The notes beneath the pieces were generated by a model. The model was not told where the DNA came from and made no database searches. It was given only the letters and a program-made list of their open reading frames with translations. DNA of 11,425 bases, taken from NCBI GenBank assembly GCA_030530905.1, contig JAUMUB010000028.1:1-11425 (forward strand), read 5' to 3'. The position numbers and the translations under genes were made by a program. Below are positions 6,391 through 11,425 of this stretch, piece by piece. Source of the stretch: Bifidobacteriaceae bacterium. GTDB lineage: Bacteria > Actinomycetota > Actinomycetes > Actinomycetales > Bifidobacteriaceae. Each line of letters opens with the position of its first letter. Positions within the stretch are counted from its first letter, which is position 1.

Positions 6391-7485
6391 TTACAACCCC
6401 TGTTTACATAATTTTAGATAGTTATTTACACTGTCCCCAACATCGTTATTTTGATAATACACCCTGTCGGTAACATAAAACCATTTTAACCGCTCTTGTA
6501 ACTGGTTCGTTGGTTTTAATATATTTCTATTATAATTCATTTTGGGAACATATTCAGTAGAATACACTAAATCGTTATCGGTGTCTTTAATAGGGGTTGT
6601 CTTTCTATGAATGAACGTAAAATAATACGGGTCTTTATTGATTACTTCACATTGGAAAATATCATCGTTAAACTCAATAAAGTAAGTAAATAAAATATCT
6701 TTTGGTTTGTACTTTACTGGTAAATGTGGATAAATGTTAAGCTCCCACGCTCCGCCCGTAATCATTGCCAATTTAGGGTTGTTAAATGCGAAATAGAAAT
6801 TATTTTTCTTTTGCTTGTTTGTTGGGGCGGTGTATTCAACCGCAACCCGTAACTTGCTGTCCCCGTAACTGTAAACATCAATTGAACCGGGTTTCATCTC
6901 TTTAATATGCTTCAAACCCATTTCTTGAAAATACGGTGAAAACTTGTTGACGGTGTTCCCCAACATGTAAATTTTAACATCGGTTCTCAAACGTACAATG
7001 GTGGAAACGGTGTTCATAAATAGAACAAACTCATCTGGTAAATATAACCCCTTAGTTAAAAACTCATCGAACATAATTAAACCGACTTTCGGGAATGAAT
7101 TAGATTTATTGTGTTCGTTGTCCGCTAGGGCAAAAGTGAAACCTAGAATATCGGTATCCGAATATACCGCCTTGCCATTATCATCATAAGTGCAAAGATA
7201 AAACCGACCTGCGTAATAATAAACTCCAGTATATTGTCCGTTAAAGATTTTCTCAATTTCTCCATTCGCTTCTAATGCACTGAAAATCGCTTGCGAACGT
7301 CTACCCCGAATATCGGTTTGCCACCGCCTTACATAGGCAAACTGTTTGCCCTCGTCCTTAAATAATTTAAGGGCTTCTTTCAATACCGCATAGGTTTTCC
7401 CGTTTGACCGTTCCCCGAAAATAACATTATATGTTGAATTCTTCTTTTTAATGTTGCTCAAACTATAATATTTATACTTACTCAT
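6391..7485 (-). CDS. DNA packaging ATPase (phi29 gp16-like)
   Basis: This 364-residue P-loop ATPase would drive genome packaging into the prohead. Walker A is at 24-31 (GERSNGKT), Walker B at 134-141 (VGLIMFDE, with D140 and the catalytic E141), and KIYMLGNTVN at 171-180 is the sensor-like segment seen in the gp16 group. There is no large-terminase nuclease signature such as the acidic RNase H-like cluster, as expected for a phage that packages unit-length linear DNA with terminal protein. Its start overlaps the polymerase stop as ATGA, so translation is probably coupled. AAAGGACG at 7493-7500 serves as ribosome site. In phi29, gp16 works with an RNA ring (pRNA); no pRNA gene is visible here. 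Confidence 0.92.
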   Translation of the reverse strand: MSKYKYYSLSNIKKKNSTYNVIFGERSNGKTYAVLKEALKLFKDEGKQFAYVRRWQTDIRGRRSQAIFSALEANGEIEKIFNGQYTGVYYYAGRFYLCTYDDNGKAVYSDTDILGFTFALADNEHNKSNSFPKVGLIMFDEFLTKGLYLPDEFVLFMNTVSTIVRLRTDVKIYMLGNTVNKFSPYFQEMGLKHIKEMKPGSIDVYSYGDSKLRVAVEYTAPTNKQKKNNFYFAFNNPKLAMITGGAWELNIYPHLPVKYKPKDILFTYFIEFNDDIFQCEVINKDPYYFTFIHRKTTPIKDTDNDLVYSTEYVPKMNYNRNILKPTNQLQERLKWFYVTDRVYYQNNDVGDSVNNYLKLCKQGL

Positions 7486-9599
7486 TTTTGCACGTCCTTT
7501 ATTAATAGTTCTCCATGAATTAACGCCAATAAGAATTGATTGTAAAGTTTTGATATTGATAAGGTAAATTCTGTTGGTGCTAAATGAATACCCGACAACG
7601 GGTTGACTTCTACTTGGTTGCCGTCAATATCGGTTACTAATGCTTTCACTGGTTCGTCAATGTAAGTATGCGTTAATTTTCCCGTGTATTGAGAGGGTAC
7701 AGTCATTTCATCATTAAAAATCTGAAACGCCTTATCAATGTTATTATTACTTACTTTTAATAAGTAGTCTACCCCCTTACTTTTTGAAAGTCCTGCGCAT
7801 GTTAGCATTAATTTACCATTCTGAAAAACTAAATAACGCTTAGCTCCCAACGTCTTAAATTTATCATATACGCCCTCGCTGTCCCAATAACCAATTGGTT
7901 TTTGCTTGCCCTTAATGGTGAATGGTTCAAAATCTTCAATATCTAAATCATACTTTTTACAAACGTCTTTAACCTTATTCTTAACAACTTGATTATATCT
8001 TTTAATATACGGCAAGTGCTTTTCCCCGTTTTCAATTTTAATGCTGTCGGTGTCCGAATAACAATAATCATTGCCAGCACTAATAATTCCAGTCCATAGG
8101 TTGCGCCTTGCGTATGCTGTCACGAAAACACCCCACGGGTAGAACAGAAAACGGGTTTTGCTATGATTGTATTTGACAATTTCTTTTTTCAAGTTAGGTT
8201 CGCTTGTCGTCCAATCGTCATTAAGATAATTATTTTCCTCGTGAACAATATTAGTTACACTCATGCCATACATGGAATTTAACATACCTTTTGACCGCAT
8301 ATATTCGGGGCGTTTTTCGGGAACACCTTTTAATTTTGTCTTATTTTTGTATAGGTGAATAATCGCCTTAATTAAATTTTTTGGCAAGTATTCCTTGCGA
8401 TAAGCAATTACATTGCTAACTTCCGCTTTGTCCCACTCATAAGCACGTTCAATAATTTCAAAGTCAACGTTGGTTATCGTTGTTTCAACCGTTGACGCTG
8501 AAAAAATTCTCCCGTTATCCTCTACCATATCTTTTGAGCATTCACATTTTGAACTTGATAAATAATGTTCTTGCTTAATTTTAGGGAATAAGTTGGTAAA
8601 CTTAATATCAAAAATCATGCAATAATGGTCACGATAAAAATTAAAGTCTTTACGGTTTTTAATTTTAGGATGGAACCCCCGTCCCATAGGGAATTGTTCA
8701 GTAACCATAACGGTAGGATAGGAACTGGTAAAATCGTAACTGGTCACATTATCAATTACTTTCCCTTGTTTGTTGGCGTTGGCATGTGTGAACCCACCTT
8801 GAAACGCCCTTTTTAGTTGTTCATACTCAAACGGTGATAGGGTTAAAGTATTCATCAACTTCCGATATTTTTCATATTGACCGCCAGTTTTTCGGTGCTG
8901 TTTTTGACCGTTAAAATAAACTTGCTGTCTAGTGTAACGCCTTACTCTACCCGTATTTGTTAATGGTATTTTTGTAATATCACCATATTCTTCAATCTGT
9001 TCATGAATATAAGCAACTACAATCTTCACATCATTGGCGCAATAAGCTAACTCATCATCGGTTAAATGCGTTTTCCATGTTCTAATCTGGTTATAGTCAA
9101 GGTTTCCCACCAATTTTTTAATTTTATGGTGTTGTAAATTTTTTGCCACATGGTCAAGGTTTAACCCTGCTAAAATATAACTATCTTTGTACTCAATTCC
9201 ATTGGTAGTTAAGGCTTTAACAGGTTCTCTTGTATCAACTGCAAAAACCCCGTTTTCTGACCATTCAAAATACTTCCGCATAAATTGAAATTCATAACCT
9301 AAATTGTGAACGTAAACAATTAACCGCTTTTGTTCATTTAACTGTAATATCTCAACTAATTTACTAATAAAATGTTGATATTCTTCCCACGTCCGCCCGT
9401 ATACAAGCACATTCTCAAACGCAAATTGCCATATATACATAAATGCAAACTTTTGCCCTTTTTGCATTGCACTTGTGGTTTCAATATCAAAAGAGGTTAC
9501 AATCTCATAATAAGTTACTTTTTTGTTAGTCCGTATGGTTTTAGCATGATTAAACGCCCTTTTTACAATCTCATAATCAAATTCATTTACATTAATCAT
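7482..9599 (-). CDS. Protein-primed family B DNA polymerase
   Basis: This 705-residue polymerase would replicate a linear genome from a terminal protein primer by strand displacement. The 3'-5' exonuclease motifs are present: FDIET at 37-41 (D38, E40), YVHNLGYEF at 96-104 and YCAND at 186-190 (D190). The polymerase motifs are YDFTSSYP at 288-295 (motif A, D289), KGMLNSMYG at 437-445 (motif B) and YSDTDS at 514-519 (motif C, D516 and D518). GAKRY at 585-589 is the KxY motif. Extra sequence between motifs A and B fits the TPR1/TPR2 insertions of protein-primed enzymes. It is longer than the phi29 (575 aa) and Cp-1 (568 aa) enzymes. The ribosome site AAGGTGG lies 7 nt from ATG 9599 and overlaps the stop of the preceding terminal protein candidate. 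Confidence 0.97.
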   Translation of the reverse strand: MINVNEFDYEIVKRAFNHAKTIRTNKKVTYYEIVTSFDIETTSAMQKGQKFAFMYIWQFAFENVLVYGRTWEEYQHFISKLVEILQLNEQKRLIVYVHNLGYEFQFMRKYFEWSENGVFAVDTREPVKALTTNGIEYKDSYILAGLNLDHVAKNLQHHKIKKLVGNLDYNQIRTWKTHLTDDELAYCANDVKIVVAYIHEQIEEYGDITKIPLTNTGRVRRYTRQQVYFNGQKQHRKTGGQYEKYRKLMNTLTLSPFEYEQLKRAFQGGFTHANANKQGKVIDNVTSYDFTSSYPTVMVTEQFPMGRGFHPKIKNRKDFNFYRDHYCMIFDIKFTNLFPKIKQEHYLSSSKCECSKDMVEDNGRIFSASTVETTITNVDFEIIERAYEWDKAEVSNVIAYRKEYLPKNLIKAIIHLYKNKTKLKGVPEKRPEYMRSKGMLNSMYGMSVTNIVHEENNYLNDDWTTSEPNLKKEIVKYNHSKTRFLFYPWGVFVTAYARRNLWTGIISAGNDYCYSDTDSIKIENGEKHLPYIKRYNQVVKNKVKDVCKKYDLDIEDFEPFTIKGKQKPIGYWDSEGVYDKFKTLGAKRYLVFQNGKLMLTCAGLSKSKGVDYLLKVSNNNIDKAFQIFNDEMTVPSQYTGKLTHTYIDEPVKALVTDIDGNQVEVNPLSGIHLAPTEFTLSISKLYNQFLLALIHGELLIKDVQK

Positions 9600-9611
9600 G
9601 CTTTCACCACC

Positions 9612-10202
9612 TTAAATTGCTGACCACGTTTTATGAGAACTGCTAGAGGTATGTGTTTTTAGATAATCATTGTGTAACCGTCTGACAACATCTCCGACAA
9701 TTTCTTCCGCGTCCGCGTCTGAAAAATCTTCTTCATAACCTGCTAAATAAGTATCATGAATTGAACGCCAAATTTCATCTGAACTAATTTTCACCCCTCT
9801 ATGATTTTCTAAATAATCATCAACCATTGAAGCAATATCGAAAAACTTATTAACCAACGTAACTGAGCCGTCCGCCCCCTCTACTTCTTCACTGGTCATG
9901 ATTGTGTCTGGGTCGTCCCCAACAATATCTTCTAGTCCTGTTCTAGATAACATTTGTTTCAATACCTTTTTACTACCCCGAACAGTAGAGGTTTCAGAAT
10001 TGAGAAAGTTTTTAACTCGTTGGTATTCCCGTGCTTTCTCTTTGTAGCTTGCCCCACGTCTATTATGGAATTTTCCCCCTGTTTTAACCGCCTTGTTATA
10101 TGCTCTTGTTTTCCACCCCTTTTTTTCTAATCTCCGCAACCGCTTATTGGCTTTACTTACCAATTTATTAAAGTCTGCAAAATCATTATCTTTTCTACTC
10201 AC
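9612..10202 (-). CDS. Candidate terminal protein (replication primer)
   Basis: This 196-residue protein sits immediately before the polymerase, the place of the terminal protein in phi29 (gene 3 before gene 2). The first 75 residues are very basic, with SKANKRLRRLEKKGWKTRAY and repeated K/R, as in DNA-binding N-terminal domains of terminal proteins. The segment RVKNFLNSETSTVRG follows. The C-terminal half is acidic and helical and ends in a Ser/Thr-rich stretch (KTHTSSSSHKTW). A Ser, Thr or Tyr in the C-terminal part would carry the covalent link to dAMP or another nucleotide; the exact residue cannot be told. Length is near the Cp-1 terminal protein (about 230 aa). Three in-frame GTG codons compete; I chose 10202, 8 nt after AGGAG. 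The function is inferred from context and charge pattern. Confidence 0.55.
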   Translation of the reverse strand: MSRKDNDFADFNKLVSKANKRLRRLEKKGWKTRAYNKAVKTGGKFHNRRGASYKEKAREYQRVKNFLNSETSTVRGSKKVLKQMLSRTGLEDIVGDDPDTIMTSEEVEGADGSVTLVNKFFDIASMVDDYLENHRGVKISSDEIWRSIHDTYLAGYEEDFSDADAEEIVGDVVRRLHNDYLKTHTSSSSHKTWSAI

Positions 10203-10455
10203 CACAAACACTCCTAATCTCTTGATATAATTTCATTTGAGTTGCTTCCGTCAAAATACAAAAGTAACAATCGAATAAAATAACCATATTACTGGAATGT
10301 CCGTTCTCAAACGCATAAATTAATTGAGTTGTGTAACCCGTTTTAGAACTTAATTCCCGAACTTCTATATTGTCTTGTTTTCGTGCTTCTTTTGCTAGTG
10401 AACCAATTTCTTTCAACTTAACTTTCCGTCTAATGCGTTGTTCTTCAATATTCAT
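10195..10455 (-). CDS. Xre-family HTH transcriptional regulator
   Basis: This 86-residue protein has a single helix-turn-helix of the Cro/Xre type. It reads IGSLAKEARK, then VRELSSKTGYTTQLIYAFENG, the usual R-x-eLa-x-x-(S/T)G-x-x-x-x-x-I-x-x-(I/F)E-x-G pattern, and a final helix. No dimerisation or peptidase domain follows. It holds the position between SSB and terminal protein where phi29 encodes its transcription switch protein p4, but p4 is not an Xre protein, so equivalence is only positional. It may turn the early promoter off or control the capsid promoter. ATG 10455 follows AGGTGG by 7 nt. A TTG at 10473 is in frame but lies in the terminator U-tract upstream of the ribosome site. The stop overlaps the terminal protein start. 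Confidence 0.75.
   Translation of the reverse strand: MNIEEQRIRRKVKLKEIGSLAKEARKQDNIEVRELSSKTGYTTQLIYAFENGHSSNMVILFDCYFCILTEATQMKLYQEIRSVCGE
10211..10215 (-). promoter_or_regulatory. Ribosome binding site deciding the terminal protein start
   Basis: AGGAG overlaps the first possible GTG (10211), is 5 nt from GTG 10205 and 8 nt from GTG 10202. Neighbouring early genes use 9-10 nt after a similar site, which favours 10202. Confidence 0.5.
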
Positions 10456-10471
10456 AATTTCACCACCTAAC

Positions 10472-10499
10472 AAAAAAAGACGGTAAAAAACCGCCCTTT
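10472..10499 (-). terminator. Intrinsic terminator after the SSB candidate gene
   Basis: Read leftward, AAAGGGCGGU pairs with ACCGUCUUUU (two G-U pairs) around a U5 loop and is followed by a run of U residues. It begins 9 nt after the SSB stop. The U-run ends 3 nt before the Xre ribosome site, so all later replication genes depend on read-through unless an undetected promoter exists. Confidence 0.85.
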
Positions 10500-10508
10500 A
10501 TACATTAA

Positions 10509-10997
10509 CTAAATATCAAAAACATCTGCTGAAACTGTTCCGCCAGCGTCCGTAATTTCAACTTCATTTAGTGGAACGGTTAATTTAATAGCGTCAAAAC
10601 CGCAACCAACATTACCATGTCCCTTGAAAGTAGTTACATGAATTAAAATCTGTTGTCCGTTAGCTAAGCACTTGCCCTCTGGAATTAACTTATCACCAGT
10701 GGTCTTTTCGTTGTCCTTGCCAAAGATAGTTGGTGCAAATGGTGACTTATCACGAATTGACAACTTGCTATTGTCGTCACCGTATTGTGTTTCTTTCAAT
10801 GCGTTAATAAGGTTTTCGTCACCCTTAACAAACTTTGGTTCTTCAATTGCCACCACATATTCAGGCTTTGGGTCTGAAACGTATTCGTTTGGCTTTTGCG
10901 TCCGAGGTTGATTTAGTACATTGAATGTTAACTTTCCCATTACTAAGCAACTCTTGCCCGCTTCCACATTGTTCTTTTCGTATACCGTTAAACTCAT
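10509..10997 (-). CDS. Likely ssDNA-binding replication protein (DUF2815 / OB-fold type)
   Basis: This 162-residue protein probably coats the displaced single strand during strand-displacement replication, the job of phi29 p5. The sequence is strand-rich with GKLTFNVLNQP at 22-32, a central region of short charged loops, then the LANGQQILIHVTTFKG strand pair and GNVGCGFDAIKLTV. These resemble the DUF2815 / T7 gp2.5-like OB-fold group found next to phage polymerases. The last residues (SADVFDI) are mildly acidic with a terminal aromatic-aliphatic pair, recalling the C-terminal tips of SSBs, though weakly. ATG 10997 has AAGGAG 10 nt upstream. The leader can fold to cover this ribosome site, and a strong terminator follows the gene. 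Both fit tight control of an abundant protein. Assignment is by pattern and context. Confidence 0.6.
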   Translation of the reverse strand: MSLTVYEKNNVEAGKSCLVMGKLTFNVLNQPRTQKPNEYVSDPKPEYVVAIEEPKFVKGDENLINALKETQYGDDNSKLSIRDKSPFAPTIFGKDNEKTTGDKLIPEGKCLANGQQILIHVTTFKGHGNVGCGFDAIKLTVPLNEVEITDAGGTVSADVFDI

Positions 10998-11007
10998 ATT
11001 GTATACA

Positions 11008-11064
11008 CTCCTTATAAATTATTTTTTCCCTTGACGGGAACAACCATAAGGGGCAACGAACCCC
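11008..11064 (-). promoter_or_regulatory. Possible RNA switch hiding the SSB ribosome binding site
   Basis: In the leader RNA, CCUUAUGG (11044-11051) can pair with UUAUAAGG (11010-11017) as an 8-bp stem with two G-U pairs, covering the AAGGAG site at 11008-11013. Inside it, UUCCC and GGGAA (11026-11040) form a 5-bp hairpin with a 5-nt loop. Alternatively GGGG (11061-11064) pairs with CCCC (11050-11053), which takes bases from the first stem and frees the ribosome site. The two folds are mutually exclusive. Whether a ligand, the SSB itself or nothing controls this is unknown. Confidence 0.4.
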
Positions 11065-11074
11065 GAATTATCCT

Positions 11075-11329
11075 CTAATATGGTTTACTAATAAAGGTTG
11101 ATTTACTGATGATTGAATATGTTTGTTCTAATTCGTTGTTCTCATCAATCACATCAATAAACGCATTATCACCGAGAACAGAAACTTGAATATTAAGTCC
11201 CTTTAACTTTTTCTTCAAACCTGCTAGAATTGTATCAAGAGTGAAAACATCACCATCATAAATATTTTCAACCTTAACATCACGTAAATTATTAGTAGTT
11301 GCAACAACATACATCTTCTTTGAAAACAT
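11075..11329 (-). CDS. Small early protein of unknown function
   Basis: This 84-residue protein is the first gene after the main promoter. I do not recognise it. It begins with a short basic stretch (MFSKKMYVVATTNN), followed by a mixed pattern of strands and one helix (DTILAGLKKKLKGLNIQVSVL) and an acidic segment (VIDENNELEQTY). There is no membrane segment, signal peptide or cysteine. Spacing is good: AAGGAGG lies 9 nt before ATG 11329, the strongest ribosome site in the window, so it should be highly expressed early. It is co-transcribed with the SSB candidate, separated by a 77-nt structured leader. Possible roles include host takeover or a DNA-architecture protein like phi29 p6, but nothing in the sequence proves either. 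Confidence 0.75.
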   Translation of the reverse strand: MFSKKMYVVATTNNLRDVKVENIYDGDVFTLDTILAGLKKKLKGLNIQVSVLGDNAFIDVIDENNELEQTYSIISKSTFISKPY

Positions 11330-11362
11330 TTGAAAAGTCCTCCTTCATTTGATTACATGTTA

Positions 11363-11390
11363 AGTATACCATTTTAATATTATTATGCAA
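11363..11390 (-). promoter_or_regulatory. Main early promoter
   Basis: TTGCAT (11385-11390), a 16-nt spacer and TATACT (11363-11368) preceded by TGG, an extended -10. Upstream to the window edge (11391-11425) the DNA is nearly all A and T in runs, resembling an UP element. Predicted start near 11356 leaves a leader of about 26 nt carrying AAGGAGG before ATG 11329. No gene is seen between here and the right edge. Confidence 0.75.
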
Positions 11391-11425
11391 CCCTTTTTGA
11401 AAATATTTTTATAAATGTTTTTTTC

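Noticed and set aside
6391-7485. Packaging ATPase as a classical large terminase
   Set aside because: The protein is too short for an ATPase plus nuclease, and its order and motifs match the phi29 gp16 group instead.
10456-10473. Longer Xre protein starting at TTG 10473
   Set aside because: The extra codons cover the ribosome binding site itself and begin in the terminator U-run; ATG 10455 is well placed.
11026-11040. Hairpin UUCCC/GGGAA as a terminator of the first gene
   Set aside because: The stem is only 5 bp and is followed by A residues on the transcribed strand, not U, so it does not fit an intrinsic terminator; kept only as part of the leader fold.
1-11425. Inverted terminal repeat between window edges
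   Set aside because: The first bases of the plus strand and of the reverse complement of the right edge do not match, so no terminal repeat can be claimed.
1-11425. tRNA genes, CRISPR arrays, insertion sequences or integrase/attachment site
   Set aside because: No cloverleaf-like sequence, spaced direct repeats, transposase or recombinase motifs were seen; coding genes fill almost all the space.

Overview
The window is almost wholly covered by 13 genes, all read leftward on the minus strand, with many overlapping starts and stops. The gene set is that of a small phi29-like podovirus (the former Picovirinae: phi29, Cp-1, 44AHJD, C1 and relatives). It has a protein-primed family B DNA polymerase, a gp16-type packaging ATPase, an upper collar/portal, a lower collar, an HK97-type capsid protein, tail-knob proteins, a holin candidate and a GH25 lysozyme. 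TGA is used as a stop and TGG as Trp, so the code is standard and not that of Mycoplasma. AT-rich DNA, strong AAGGAGG-type Shine-Dalgarno sites, extended -10 promoters and a GH25 lysozyme with a CW_7-like domain suggest a low-GC Gram-positive host, probably in Lactobacillales. The host is inferred.

Layout in transcription order, right to left. The right edge (11330-11425) holds an A/T-rich tract and a strong extended -10 promoter. It drives an 84-aa protein of unknown role and a likely ssDNA-binding protein. The 77-nt leader between these two genes can fold so that it hides the ribosome binding site of the second. An intrinsic terminator follows. Next is a replication and packaging block: an Xre-like regulator, a candidate terminal protein, DNA polymerase and packaging ATPase. 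Then come the YvrJ/holin-like protein, portal, lower collar and major capsid protein. A consensus-like promoter inside the lower-collar gene and a terminator straight after the capsid gene would let the capsid gene be transcribed on its own. The last block holds a short tail-knob domain protein, a 672-aa tail protein and the lysozyme, which may have its own promoter.

Expected working: the terminal protein would prime replication of a linear genome by the polymerase; the SSB candidate would coat displaced strands; the ATPase would pump DNA through the portal into the capsid; the collars and knob would form a short tail; holin and lysozyme would release progeny. No integrase or other lysogeny gene is seen. 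Scaffold, tail-tip hydrolase, separate appendage protein and pRNA are not recognisable. There is no inverted terminal repeat between the window ends, and the left edge lies 4 nt past the lysozyme stop, so the true genome ends are not shown. If little is missing, this would be among the smallest tailed-phage genomes, near Mycoplasma phage P1 in size.

Most unusual points: a roughly 125-residue acidic, repeat-bearing tail on the portal; two terminators that each run straight into the ribosome binding site of the next gene; a possible RNA switch before the SSB gene; and an exact 8-base motif before four packaging/structural genes.
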